Assembly: GCF_007197995.1 (NCBI RefSeq)
Contig: NZ_VKKH01000001.1
Span: 186,001-250,000, forward strand
Length of the DNA stretch: 64,000 nt
Reading direction: 5' to 3'
From: Aliiglaciecola sp. M165
GTDB lineage: Bacteria; Pseudomonadota; Gammaproteobacteria; Enterobacterales; Alteromonadaceae
The stretch's first letter is position 1, and the number at the start of each line of letters is the position of its first letter. Below are positions 37,022-46,373 of the stretch, one piece after another. A program made the position numbers and the translations under genes. The notes beneath the pieces were generated by a model, which worked only from the letters and a program-made list of their open reading frames with translations, had not been told where the DNA came from and made no database searches.

Positions 37022-38125
37022 ATGAATTTATTTAACTGGAAACGTATCGTAATCAAAGTTGGCAGCGCATTAATTGCCCCCAACGGGAAAGGTTGCAGTA
37101 GCCATTATCTGCTTGGTATCGCGCAATTTATCGTACGATGCAGGGAGTTGGGCGTGCAGGTAGTCTTGGTATCATCCGGTTCAGTCGCAGCGGGCGCACA
37201 CCTGTTTTCACAGAAAGAACCAACATTGGCAATCAAGAAAGCCATGGCAGCCGCCGGTCAAACAGACATGATGGCAACTTGGGATAAGTTGTTTGATTTC
37301 CCCACTGCACAAATACTCTTAACGCACGCCGATCTGCGAAACAGAGACAGATATATCAGTGTGCGACAAACCATATTCAGCCTGCTTGATAATGGCATGT
37401 TGCCCGTTATCAATGAGAACGACACTGTCACCACAGACACGTTAAAGGTAGGTGACAACGATAACCTCTCGGCCATGGTAGCAGCGGCGGCAGACGCGGA
37501 TGCACTCATTATCTGTTCAGACGTTGATGGGCTGTACGACAAGAATCCGCACACCAACGACAATGCACAGCTATTGTCTTGGGTGTCTAAAATCGATGAG
37601 AAAATTTATGCCATGGCGGGTGGCGCCACAAGCCAAGTAGGCACTGGTGGCATGAAGACTAAAATTGAAGCAGCAGAGAAAGCGACTTCCCACGGGATCA
37701 ATACTTTCATCGTTAACGGCTTTACCGAATTATCATTCAATATGCTTTTAGAGGGCAAAAATCCAGGCACTCACTTCCAGCCTTATGAAGAGCCCATGCA
37801 GGAGCATCTCCATTGGATGACCCACACCTCAAAAGCGCAAGGAGAAGTTATCGTAGAAAACGATTTTAACACCGCACTGGATGCTGCGAGTGAAGAGTTG
37901 ACCGCGCAAGAAATTGTCAAAGTAGAAGGCGATTTCGCGGTCGGAGATACCATCCTGGTGCGCAAAGATGACGGCACTAAACTGGCTAAGGCCAAATCAA
38001 ATTATAGCAGTTGCCTATTAAGTTTTCTGGCTGACCAGCAAGACAAAGACTTTACCCAGAAGATGCAAAACAAGACCGGACCTGTGATTTCTGACAAAAA
38101 TATTGCCGTATTGGAGGCATCATGA
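37022..38125 (+). CDS. proB: Glutamate 5-kinase
   Basis: A 367-aa enzyme that phosphorylates glutamate, the first step of proline synthesis. The amino-acid-kinase domain (~8-255) shows IVIKVGSALI, VSSGSVAAG, PVINENDTVTTD, DNDNLSA and GTGGMKTKIEAA; a C-terminal PUA domain (~275-365) ends AKSNYSS. An ATG six codons upstream (37004) is possible, but AAGGA lies seven bases before 37022. Its stop overlaps the proA start (ATGA). Confidence 0.95.
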   Translation: MNLFNWKRIVIKVGSALIAPNGKGCSSHYLLGIAQFIVRCRELGVQVVLVSSGSVAAGAHLFSQKEPTLAIKKAMAAAGQTDMMATWDKLFDFPTAQILLTHADLRNRDRYISVRQTIFSLLDNGMLPVINENDTVTTDTLKVGDNDNLSAMVAAAADADALIICSDVDGLYDKNPHTNDNAQLLSWVSKIDEKIYAMAGGATSQVGTGGMKTKIEAAEKATSHGINTFIVNGFTELSFNMLLEGKNPGTHFQPYEEPMQEHLHWMTHTSKAQGEVIVENDFNTALDAASEELTAQEIVKVEGDFAVGDTILVRKDDGTKLAKAKSNYSSCLLSFLADQQDKDFTQKMQNKTGPVISDKNIAVLEAS

Positions 38126-39369
38126 ACCTGATTAAAACTATAGCTAAAAACGCGGCCATCGCTGCACAAACCTTGTCTTTGTTAAATGAACAAGAAAAAA
38201 ATGCCGTGTTAACCGACATGGCCAAAGCGTTGCGTGAAAACAGTTTGCTTATTCTCAAAGCAAACAAACTAGATTTGGACAACGCACAAAAAGGTAATTT
38301 AGCAGCCGCAATGATCGACCGCCTGCTCCTTGACGAAGGGCGAATTGAGGCCATGGCAAACGGGATCGAGACAATAATTAATTTGCCAGACCCTGTTGGC
38401 AAAGAACGACTAATCGATATGCGCCCAAATGGATTGGAAGTGAAGAAAATGCGCGTACCCCTGGGTGTAATATGCATGATTTATGAAGCACGCCCAAATG
38501 TGACAGCAGACGCAGGGGCGCTGTGTTTTAAATCGGGCAACGCGGTAATACTTCGCGGCGGTAAAGAGGCACTTAATTCAAGCCAAGCGATCGCGAAAGT
38601 TCTTCAAGACGTGCTGCTCAAACACAATTTACCTGTGGAGCTTATTAGTGTGGTCCCTGACCCTGACAGAGCCTTGATGCTGGAATTACTAGCACAGCGC
38701 GATTATATCGATGTAGTTATTCCTCGCGGTGGAGAAGGCTTGATCAGATATGTCACTGAAAATAGCAAAATTCCTGTTATCCAACATTTCAAAGGGGTAT
38801 GTCACTTATACGTTGATAAAGACGCAGACTATGTGACGGCGCTCAAGTTACTGTTAAATGGTAAAACGCAGCGAACTGGCGTTTGCAACGCGATAGAGTG
38901 TTTGTTAGTACACAAAGACATTGCTCATGAGTTTTTACCCTTGGCAGCAGAAGCACTCAAGCTACATGACGTAAAGATCAACGGCTGTAGTGACTCGATG
39001 CAATTTTTTGAGCATGTTACGCCGCTGGAAGAAGACGACTTTGGTCAGGAATATCTGGACTTAGAAATTGCTGTTCGCGTTGTTGGCAACACTGAACAAG
39101 CTTTAGCACACATTGCTCAGTTTGGCAGCAACCACACTGAGGTGATTTGCACTAAAAACGATGACACTGCACGAGACTTTCAGCGCGCAGTAGACGCTTC
39201 TGTTGTAATGGTAAATGCATCGTCACGGTTCTCAGATGGCAGTGAATTAGGTCTGGGTGCCGAAATTGGTATTGCAACGACTAAGCTACATGCATACGGG
39301 CCAATGGGATTGGAATCCCTGACCACTGAAAAATACCTTGTGTCCGGTAGCGGTCAAGTTAGAGCTTAA
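38122..39369 (+). CDS. proA: Gamma-glutamyl phosphate reductase
   Basis: A 415-aa NADPH-dependent dehydrogenase that turns glutamyl phosphate into glutamate semialdehyde. Visible family signatures are YEARPNVTADAGALC, KSGNAVILRGG, DVVIPRGGEGLI, the catalytic Cys in TQRTGVCNAIE(C), and SRFSDGSELGLGAEIG. Full length. It overlaps proB by four bases and is followed by proC after ~15 bases. Confidence 0.96.
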   Translation: MNLIKTIAKNAAIAAQTLSLLNEQEKNAVLTDMAKALRENSLLILKANKLDLDNAQKGNLAAAMIDRLLLDEGRIEAMANGIETIINLPDPVGKERLIDMRPNGLEVKKMRVPLGVICMIYEARPNVTADAGALCFKSGNAVILRGGKEALNSSQAIAKVLQDVLLKHNLPVELISVVPDPDRALMLELLAQRDYIDVVIPRGGEGLIRYVTENSKIPVIQHFKGVCHLYVDKDADYVTALKLLLNGKTQRTGVCNAIECLLVHKDIAHEFLPLAAEALKLHDVKINGCSDSMQFFEHVTPLEEDDFGQEYLDLEIAVRVVGNTEQALAHIAQFGSNHTEVICTKNDDTARDFQRAVDASVVMVNASSRFSDGSELGLGAEIGIATTKLHAYGPMGLESLTTEKYLVSGSGQVRA

Positions 39370-39384
39370 AGAGGAGGTGCATTG

Positions 39385-40215
39385 ATGTTAGATCCCGACA
39401 TTAACATCGCGTTTATCGGTGGTGGAAACATGGCTCAAGCGATCATTGCAGGTTTAATCAAACAGGGGCACAAGCGAGACAAGATACTCGTATGTGCTCC
39501 GTCGATTGAAACTCGAGAAAAATTGTCCTCTGAGTACCACATACGAGTTGAACGTGAAAATAGTAAGGCCGCGGCATTTGCTGACGTCATCATTTTAGCC
39601 GTCAAGCCAAACTTGATTGGGGAAGTGTGCATAGAGTTAAGTGACGCGATGGAACAATTGCAGAAATACCAATTGGTGATCTCTATTGCCGCAGGGGTAA
39701 AACGCGATTACATTTCCGATTACCTTAGTGGGTCGTCTCGAGTGGTTTGCGCTATGCCAAATCTGCCTGCAGCGATCTGCAAAGGCCTCATTGGCATGCA
39801 CACTCACCAGAGTTGCGATGTCCGTGATGTGACAATGGCAGAGCAAATTATGCAAGCCGTTGGCGAAACTGTCTGGGTAGAAGATGAATCTCAAATGCCT
39901 GCAATTGTTGCCACAGCAGGCAGCTCACCAGCTTACTTCTTCTTATTTATGGAATCCATGGAAAAAGCCGCAGTTGAACAAGGATTAGATCCGCATGTTG
40001 CTAAAACATCGGTATTGCAAAGTGCCTTGGGAGCGGTATCCATGGCGGTACAAAGTAACCAATCACTATCGGAACTGCGCCGCCAGGTTACGTCCCCCAA
40101 AGGCTCTACTGAGCGAGCAGTTGAGGCGCTTATAGATGGGGACATAGGAGATGTTGTGTCCGACGCAATGCAGTCAGCGGCCAACCGTGTGGATGAACTA
40201 TATGAGCTACATTAG
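39385..40215 (+). CDS. proC: Pyrroline-5-carboxylate reductase
   Basis: A 276-aa enzyme for the last step of proline synthesis. The Rossmann start is IAFIGGGNMAQAIIAGL, followed by VICAMPNLPA-type and GSSPAYFFLFMESMEKAA segments and the C-terminal signature VTSPKGSTERAVEALI. GAGGAGG lies seven bases before the ATG at 39385; a TTG one codon earlier is too close to it. Third gene of a complete proBAC operon. Confidence 0.95.
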   Translation: MLDPDINIAFIGGGNMAQAIIAGLIKQGHKRDKILVCAPSIETREKLSSEYHIRVERENSKAAAFADVIILAVKPNLIGEVCIELSDAMEQLQKYQLVISIAAGVKRDYISDYLSGSSRVVCAMPNLPAAICKGLIGMHTHQSCDVRDVTMAEQIMQAVGETVWVEDESQMPAIVATAGSSPAYFFLFMESMEKAAVEQGLDPHVAKTSVLQSALGAVSMAVQSNQSLSELRRQVTSPKGSTERAVEALIDGDIGDVVSDAMQSAANRVDELYELH

Positions 40216-40250
40216 TCAAGAATCGCTTACGACTATCCAATGACACAAAA

Positions 40251-41330
40251 CTACTTCTCCTGAGGCATTTGTTTAATGTAGAGGTCGTGTTTGGAATAAG
40301 GAATTTCGATATTGTTTTCTCTGAATTTTTTAAGTATTTCACAATTCAAAATATCAATAATACGGCCTTTTAGTTCTGGTTTATCAATCCAGACTAGCAA
40401 CTCAAAATCAAGAGCTGAACCACTAAATCTGCGGAAGCGAACTCTGGGTTCAGGTTCTGTACAAACTGATTCCTCACTTAATGCAATGGCCATTAATAGG
40501 TCGCGAACCAAGTCGATATCAGTTTCGTAGGATACGCCAATCGGGACACGGCACCGGGATTTTTCGTGTGGTCCCCCTGATTCATTAATAATTTTAGAGT
40601 TTCCCATAACGGAGTTTGGGATGGTAATTTCCACATCGTCCCTTGTTAGCATACGAGTACTACGGATCCCTATGTGGGTAATTTCTCCGCGTTCACCGGA
40701 ATCTAAAACCACATAATCCCCCACTTTGTAGGGCGCGTCAGCAATAATAAATACACCAGAGAATAGATTGGCCAAAGTATCTTTTGCGGCAAACCCCACT
40801 GCGATACCAATGATTCCCGCCGAGGCAAGCCAGGCCGTCATATCGACTTTCCAAATCGAAAAAATTAAATAGACAGCAAGGACTATAATGACAATGTTGA
40901 TAACATTCTGAAATAGCGGCAAGGTTTTGTGATTGATGCTTTTGAATCTGGTGGGGTGAAGCATGAGACTTCTAAGTAACTGCCTGTTTCCCCTCAACAA
41001 AAAGGATGTCCAGATCAACATACCAACTGACAAAAGTATCGATGTTCCAATAAAGAGGTACAGCGTGTCTGTGGTTAATACAAATAACGCACTTGTTAAA
41101 CCTATGAGAAGAACGCTGTAATAAATGGGACCGTGTAGTAAATCCAAAAAACCATTGGCCACGCTGATTCTAGAACGAGAAATTAACCATCTTAACCCCG
41201 CAATGAAGATGTATTTAAAGATAGAGGCAACGACGAAAGAAATCATAATGACCAGTGCAGCTTGCATCATTAAACTGTCGCCAAATGTTTTCAAGAACGA
41301 TGTTATGGATATCTGAAATTGCTCTATCAT
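40251..41330 (-). CDS. MscS-family mechanosensitive channel
   Basis: A 359-aa protein with four to five N-terminal membrane helices and the MscS pore and beta domain (WLASAGIIGIAVGFAAKDTLANLFSGVFIIADAPYKVGDYV; then GEITHIGIRSTRML). It should release solutes on osmotic downshock. The frame stays open 17 codons further (TTG at 41381), but the ATG at 41330 fits the family better. Convergent with proC, with no terminator seen in the 35-base gap. Confidence 0.9.
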   Translation of the reverse strand: MIEQFQISITSFLKTFGDSLMMQAALVIMISFVVASIFKYIFIAGLRWLISRSRISVANGFLDLLHGPIYYSVLLIGLTSALFVLTTDTLYLFIGTSILLSVGMLIWTSFLLRGNRQLLRSLMLHPTRFKSINHKTLPLFQNVINIVIIVLAVYLIFSIWKVDMTAWLASAGIIGIAVGFAAKDTLANLFSGVFIIADAPYKVGDYVVLDSGERGEITHIGIRSTRMLTRDDVEITIPNSVMGNSKIINESGGPHEKSRCRVPIGVSYETDIDLVRDLLMAIALSEESVCTEPEPRVRFRRFSGSALDFELLVWIDKPELKGRIIDILNCEILKKFRENNIEIPYSKHDLYIKQMPQEK

Positions 41331-41607
41331 TTTCGTTTCTGCACTTATTAATGTTTTTATAAGAAAGATTCTAAGGATCAACCTGTAGTCAATTCTTTTG
41401 ATTGCTGTTGATTTTGAGGAACCTTAATCAATTATATGCGCTTGTTTAGCAAAGTAATCAAATTCTGTTTCAACATTCATTCAACCTTTTAGAGCTTGTC
41501 GAGCTATTAGCGTGAAATGTTTAGTATCTAAACTATCTGAAGACTTCTTGCTTCACTTCAAAACGTGATGTTTTATTAGTTTTGGTTGTGGCGAGAACTA
41601 ATCGACG

Positions 41608-42348
41608 TCATGTATTTAGCATCGAAAATGCTTCAAGTTTTTCAAAGGCAGGTTTACCGATGAAGTAGCCTTGAAATAACTCAATACCTAAGCTCTTTAA
41701 TGTTTCAAGTTCCTCGCGTGTTTCTACGCCTTCAACGATGACTTTAGAACCAAGTTTTTGGAAAGTTGTCACTATCCCCGAAACAATGATTTGCTTCTTT
41801 TTCAACTTGTCGATATCGCGAATAAGCTCCATATCGATTTTAATGATATCTACCTCTACATCTGCGATCAGATTTAAACCAGAGTACCCTGCACCAAAAT
41901 CATCAATAGCAGTTAAAAAACCTCTGAGCTTGTAATGATTAACTATATTCTGCAGGTGCGTCGTGCTTTTTACTCTTTCAGTTTCAGTAAATTCAAAGAC
42001 TAATTTGTCAAGCGGAAAACAGAATTGACGCGCTGCTTTAAGGGTTGTCCTAATGCAGGATTCAGGATCGTATATCGCGTTAGGCATGAAGTTAATACTG
42101 AGCTGAGTATCTATTCCCAACTGACTCGCTAGCTCAATCGCCTTAACACGGCAAGCCTGGTCAAACGCATATCTATTGTGTTCGTTAACTTTTTGAAAAA
42201 CCTGCGCAGCACCTCCTCCATCAGGTGTTCGAACAAGTGCTTCATATGCAAAAATCTGCTTACGTTTAATATCTACGATAGGCTGAAACGCCATCGAAAT
42301 ATCAAAATTCAAAGCATCACCGTTTTTGCATTTTTTACATTTACTCAT
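41608..42348 (-). CDS. EAL-domain cyclic-di-GMP phosphodiesterase
   Basis: A 246-aa stand-alone EAL domain that would hydrolyse c-di-GMP. Visible motifs are FAYEALVR (EAL), LSINFMPNAI, FEFTE, DDFGAGYSGL, and KIDMELIRDI, then KVIVEGVET. A CKKC pair at the N-terminus is common in small EAL proteins of this type. The catalytic Glu, Asn and Asp residues appear intact. It stands alone. Confidence 0.9.
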   Translation of the reverse strand: MSKCKKCKNGDALNFDISMAFQPIVDIKRKQIFAYEALVRTPDGGGAAQVFQKVNEHNRYAFDQACRVKAIELASQLGIDTQLSINFMPNAIYDPESCIRTTLKAARQFCFPLDKLVFEFTETERVKSTTHLQNIVNHYKLRGFLTAIDDFGAGYSGLNLIADVEVDIIKIDMELIRDIDKLKKKQIIVSGIVTTFQKLGSKVIVEGVETREELETLKSLGIELFQGYFIGKPAFEKLEAFSMLNT

Positions 42349-42689
42349 TAGAAAACCTTCCTTTGTTTCAGATAGATTTGACCAGATTAATTACACTATT
42401 AATTTGTAACTTGCTCGGCAAAAGTTTTGCATATAAAAGTTATCAACATACAAAAGAAATGCCTCTATTCATAGCATAAATGTTTGAGGCTGAAATGCTC
42501 TGTACTGACCAAAACATCGAAGATTAACAAATTGAACTTACCAAGTTGGCCCTAGTTGAGGCAGTTTAAAGGTACTTTTACTTATTAAGAGAGGTTTAAA
42601 ATAGCGCACACCAAAAGCACTAAACATTTCTGTTCGGGCTCAAAGGATAATGAGCCTCGACCCGAGTTCGCTGTGCGCAAAAGCGTGCC

Positions 42690-43015
42690 AAAGTGAAGAG
42701 TGCAGAAATCCGTAAAGACCAATAGCAGTTTTCTGCTTCAGTCATGTGCCGTGTATTAAAGACAAATTTAAGTGAACTTTACGCTTAGCTAATACAACCA
42801 CTGAGTAATATAGCTTTCGGAGACAGTCGTTGTTGGAGACGCTCAAAGAGTCATTTCTTGCCATCAGTGGAATGTTCGGTAGCCCATAGATACGTCGTGA
42901 GGTTGACGAATCTTGCGACGTCCATCATGAAGTAAATACTGTTCGTAAGAACAACCTTGGAAAGCAGATTGTAGACAAGCGGAAATATATAAAAGCTGAT
43001 AAGCCATTATGAAGT
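42690..43015 (+). pseudogene. Remnant of an IS3-family transposase OrfB
   Basis: Translating in two frames gives IS3 OrfB pieces. First MCRVLKTNLSELYA (from 42744) followed by a stop and QPLSN; then, after a frameshift, LETLKESFLAISGMFGSP, a stop, IRREVDESCDV and finally VRKNNLGKQIVDKRKYIKADKP. This is the order of the IS150/IS2-type OrfB N-terminal third (MCRVL..SGYYAW; YGSPRI; KRKY). Two stops and at least one frameshift are present, and the catalytic DDE part is missing. Confidence 0.75.
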
Positions 43016-43243
43016 GAGGATAACGTCTTAGAAACGTAATTTCGCACCTAACGCATCAAATATTGAATGGGTTTGCAACATAGCAATCTAACATACTTAA
43101 GAGCGCTTTTCGTACTTCGCAACCGTAATCTACGTGTTTCTCGACGGGTGCTCTGTTGGTCGATGCACAAAAAAATTCCAGGAATTCTCTCAATTACAAA
43201 ACTAGATTGGCATTCAATAAACGCTGTGAATCCATTCATTATG

Positions 43244-43270
43244 AAAAAAGCCCGCTCATAGGAGAGCGGG
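43244..43270 (-). terminator. rho-independent terminator, minus strand
   Basis: On the minus strand CCCGCTC (43270-43264) pairs with GAGCGGG (43257-43251) and is followed by C and six T (43249-43244). A T-run also lies before it. It is ~290 bases beyond the stop of the SARP-like gene and ~55 bases beyond the predicted box A start. Confidence 0.8.
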
Positions 43271-43302
43271 AAAAAACGCAAAACAACATCACTTACTTAG
43301 TC
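43244..43302 (-). ncRNA. possible ~60-nt RNA from box A promoter to terminator
   Basis: Box A (43324-43341) is followed on the minus strand by a -10-like TAGTCT (43314-43309), which predicts a start near 43302. The terminator ends at 43244. The implied transcript is about 60 nt: a single-stranded, U-rich 5' part and a terminator stem. It could instead be a leftover promoter whose gene was lost. No homologue recognised. Confidence 0.3.
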
Positions 43303-43323
43303 GGAGGTAGACTACTGGCTAGG

Positions 43324-43341
43324 TGTCACAATTTCGTCACA
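43324..43341 (-). promoter_or_regulatory. SARP-type direct repeat, box A
   Basis: Minus strand: TGTGACG-AAAT-TGTGACA, two heptamers with an 11-bp period. A -10-like TAGTCT starts nine bases after it (43314-43309). It faces the terminator at 43244. Confidence 0.6.
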
Positions 43342-43557
43342 GATGATTTGTATTTTGGTCATGACATAATGGTATATGCTGAATTACTTGAAGGCGGAAT
43401 CTATTTAATCGTTGCTGACTAACCCGATACAATGTAGTTAAGCCAGAAACATTTTGACTAGCGCAACCTTTCCAACTTTAGACTAATGTAATAGTAACAA
43501 ACTAGTGTGTAACCGTTGATGCAATACCTCTTAATATGTAGGAAATTGGTTTGTTCG

Positions 43558-45150
43558 TTACCCCAGCTGCCGAGTGAACTTTCTTAGTTCTAGAAAGAAT
43601 GTTTCTGTGTCCTCAAGCCAAAGCCAATGACAATTTCCTTCTAGACCCACAAACCTTGCATTGGGTATTGACCGGGCTAAGTATTTACCATTCTCAACAC
43701 GAACGACTTTATCGCCTTCCTTATGGACAACAAGGGTTTTTATTGCAACTTGCTCTAAATCGTCGCGCAAATCGATATGCTTCGCAGCCAATAAAAGACG
43801 TTTGACCATTTCTGGCCCAGAGGCAGAACGGACCATTTTTGCCCACCAATTGATAAGAGGAAGGTCTTTCTCAAAAGTGGGAGCAAAGTTAGCGACACTT
43901 ATCGGCTTACCCCAGTTAAGCCTTATTTTTTCGATCCATTTGTCAAAGACAACATCTGGTACAGAATACGGATAATCTAAATCGGAGGTCCATTTAGCGG
44001 ATGTTCCGTATAAAACTAAACTATCAACGACACCACTATTGTTTTGCGCAGCAAACCTAATGGCAGGAAGACCTCCAATTGATGTACCTACCAATGTGAC
44101 TGGACCAAGAGAGTAGAAATGAATAATTTCGCGGATCGCTTCAGCTGTCTCTTGCATTGTTGGAGGCTGTCCTGTTCTTTCGGACAACCCAGACTCTCGT
44201 CGGTCAAAAATAACAACATTGTACTCTTCGGCGAAATCCATTAAGAAATGGCTTAGTCGAGGTTCTTCAATTGCTATTTCAATGTGCGAAACAAAACCTA
44301 ATAAAAAAACTAATGTTCGTCTTTTTTTATTATCAAAGTGCATCGCCGCTATAGATGAATTCCCACAAGCTATATAGTCGACTTTTGAGCTTAAATGCGC
44401 CTTTTTATTAGAAATCAAACTTGTATTGTAAGTTGATTCATTAAGAATCGTGGATCTCAAATTTTTGATAGCGATCGTCACACTCGAATCGTTGTTAGCC
44501 AAATTCGCAGATTCATATTGGTCCAATGCAAGCTCTGCCTTTTCTTTCATACCCTTTTCTATAAATTTCGAAACTACGGCCTCTACTGCAACGTCGCTTT
44601 CGGGGTCTGACAATATTGACATATTTAAATATTCTAAAAGTGTTTCAGGTGGAATTTTGTCTTCATTAACTGCAGTCAAAATAATTTTGGAAAATGTATC
44701 TTTGAAAAAAGCTTTATCAATCGTTGCCCATTGGGAAAGCTCGTCAGAAAAGTCGAAGTTTACACCTTCCAAGTGCTCCTTATTTAGAAGCGAGAAAAGA
44801 TGATTGAGTGTTTTCTTGCTGGCGTCACGAAGACAGTGTTTTGCTAACGATAAGTCATCAACCACTGTTAGTTGCTTAGATAATCTTATACTATCATTCG
44901 AGTATTCGAAAATGTCACATCTGAACGCTTTATTTATATCCGATAGAACTGTACGCAAAGCCCCCTTTGCTTTGGAAAAGTCTGAATCTGGCCAGAACAA
45001 AGATGACAATTTGTTTCTGTCATTCCACCCCTTGTTTGCGTGGAGGTACACAAGAAGAATTTTAGATTTTTTTCTTGAGAGCCGTATATTTTGACCACGA
45101 AACACAAATTCGAGCCTTCCGATAGTTTTAATCTGCAATTTGGTGGTCAT
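43558..45150 (-). CDS. SARP/BTAD-like winged-helix regulator fused to an alpha/beta hydrolase
   Basis: A 530-aa fusion. Residues ~5-95 are an OmpR/SARP-type winged helix (IKTIGRLEFVFRGQNIRLSR; LLVYLHANKG; LFWPDSDFSKAKGALRTVL), and ~97-235 are helical like a BTAD. Residues ~258-528 are an alpha/beta hydrolase: FDRRESGLSER, nucleophile Ser357 in GTSIGG, Asp480 in HKEGDKVV and His508 in GNCHWLW form a plausible triad. Such hydrolase domains in regulators may bind or cleave a signal. No membrane helix. It probably controls the box genes at 43.3-52.8 kb (inference). The usual SARP C-terminus is replaced. Confidence 0.82.
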   Translation of the reverse strand: MTTKLQIKTIGRLEFVFRGQNIRLSRKKSKILLVYLHANKGWNDRNKLSSLFWPDSDFSKAKGALRTVLSDINKAFRCDIFEYSNDSIRLSKQLTVVDDLSLAKHCLRDASKKTLNHLFSLLNKEHLEGVNFDFSDELSQWATIDKAFFKDTFSKIILTAVNEDKIPPETLLEYLNMSILSDPESDVAVEAVVSKFIEKGMKEKAELALDQYESANLANNDSSVTIAIKNLRSTILNESTYNTSLISNKKAHLSSKVDYIACGNSSIAAMHFDNKKRRTLVFLLGFVSHIEIAIEEPRLSHFLMDFAEEYNVVIFDRRESGLSERTGQPPTMQETAEAIREIIHFYSLGPVTLVGTSIGGLPAIRFAAQNNSGVVDSLVLYGTSAKWTSDLDYPYSVPDVVFDKWIEKIRLNWGKPISVANFAPTFEKDLPLINWWAKMVRSASGPEMVKRLLLAAKHIDLRDDLEQVAIKTLVVHKEGDKVVRVENGKYLARSIPNARFVGLEGNCHWLWLEDTETFFLELRKFTRQLG

Positions 45151-45306
45151 AGCGATACGGTCGTTTAATGCTGATGACTGAGTTTACTAAATTTGAAAAC
45201 AAAAAAATATCTGATTAGCCACCCTTTAAACGCTTTCTGACCGTCTATATTTCCTTCCGAAAAAACCACATTTATTGTACGATTACACTTCTTTTTCGGG
45301 GGTATT

Positions 45307-46371
45307 ATGGCGACAAATCAAAACCGCAGTCTTGAAAAATTTTATTTTGTCCGAAATACAAAGCTAGCTGTTTTTGTTCACCCGTTACTATTCCCTATTT
45401 TATACTTTTCCACTGACGAAACCTTATTTGATTTTAACGTTTTCATTCAAATAGAAATTGCCTTTCTTTGTATTGGATTGACACGTTATTTTTGTGCTAA
45501 AAAGTTCCTAGATGGATCAAGCTCAAGCGCTGTTGGTATGGTTGCAATATACGGTTTTGTTCTCGCTGGCCTCTTATGGGGGACAATAGGCGTACTTATT
45601 TCTGAAGCAAACATGCATTTATCATTCTTATTGTTTGCATCAACGAGCGTGGCGTTAGCCGCACATGGGAGCATTTCGTTTGCCCCGATTAGGCACGGTG
45701 CAATCCTCAATATATTAATTTTAATGAGCCCAATACTTTTTCACGTTTATGCACAAGGCAACTTTGCCGCTGTGACATACATAGTCGTTATCTCAGGAAT
45801 GGCAGTAGCCTTTGTGTTTATCTCGAAAAGAAACTTTAGAGGAGATAAAAGGCATCTGTTAAGTATTGAAGAAAAAACTACTGTCGATCAAATGACGGGG
45901 TTACTAAATAAGACAATTGGAGTACAGAAGGCAGAGGCTTATTTAGAGAGTGGTTTTCCCCCCGGCGGGATTGCTATATCGATTCTCGACATTGACCACT
46001 TCAAAGCTATCAATGACACTCATGGCCACAGCGTAGGAGATAAATGCATATTGGAAATGGCCAATCTGATAAAGATAAATGTGCGATCTCACGCAGATCT
46101 TTCTATACGATATGGTGGCGAAGAGTTTGTGCTTGTGCTCACTTCAATAAAGCGCAATGAGTTAAAGGATGTGTTGGAACGAATAAGGGTTGCAACAGAG
46201 AGACTCGTTGTTAAAGAGGGTTCTTGTGAAGTGAAATTTACAGTTTCTGCTGGCGCAGCTTGGACATACAATGATGGAGATTCTTGTACGTTTAAGGAAC
46301 TTTTTGAGATAGCTGATAAAAATCTTTACGCCGTAAAAAACGAGGGAAGAAACGGCGTATTACTTAGCTAA
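45307..46371 (+). CDS. Membrane diguanylate cyclase (GGDEF)
   Basis: A 354-aa protein with about six membrane helices in residues ~20-175 and a GGDEF domain (~190-352): DQMTGLLNK, ILDIDHFKAINDTHGHSVGD and the active-site loop RYGGEEF. It would make c-di-GMP from GTP. Five residues before the active site the inhibitory-site RxxD reads SHAD, so product inhibition is probably lost. It is convergent with the PhnD-like gene; the IS481-type element sits immediately after its stop. No box of the SARP type lies in front of it. Confidence 0.92.
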   Translation: MATNQNRSLEKFYFVRNTKLAVFVHPLLFPILYFSTDETLFDFNVFIQIEIAFLCIGLTRYFCAKKFLDGSSSSAVGMVAIYGFVLAGLLWGTIGVLISEANMHLSFLLFASTSVALAAHGSISFAPIRHGAILNILILMSPILFHVYAQGNFAAVTYIVVISGMAVAFVFISKRNFRGDKRHLLSIEEKTTVDQMTGLLNKTIGVQKAEAYLESGFPPGGIAISILDIDHFKAINDTHGHSVGDKCILEMANLIKINVRSHADLSIRYGGEEFVLVLTSIKRNELKDVLERIRVATERLVVKEGSCEVKFTVSAGAAWTYNDGDSCTFKELFEIADKNLYAVKNEGRNGVLLS

Positions 46372-46373
46372 AT
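46367..46373. repeat. target-site duplication, left copy
   Basis: GCTAAAT just before the left terminal repeat, repeated at 47394-47400. It includes the TAA stop of the GGDEF gene. Confidence 0.75.

Larger units (their letters stand above)
42349..43557. other. 1.2-kb non-coding region with IS3 remnant, box A and terminator
   Basis: Holds the upstream region of the EAL gene, a degenerate IS3 orfB fragment (~42690-43015), a terminator hairpin (43244-43270) and a SARP-type direct repeat (43324-43341). Between them no coding frame shows family signal. Marks the left edge of the accessory region. Confidence 0.7.

Noticed and set aside
43156-43422. 88-residue plus-strand frame
   Set aside because: It runs through the terminator hairpin and box A, has no ribosome site and no family signal.
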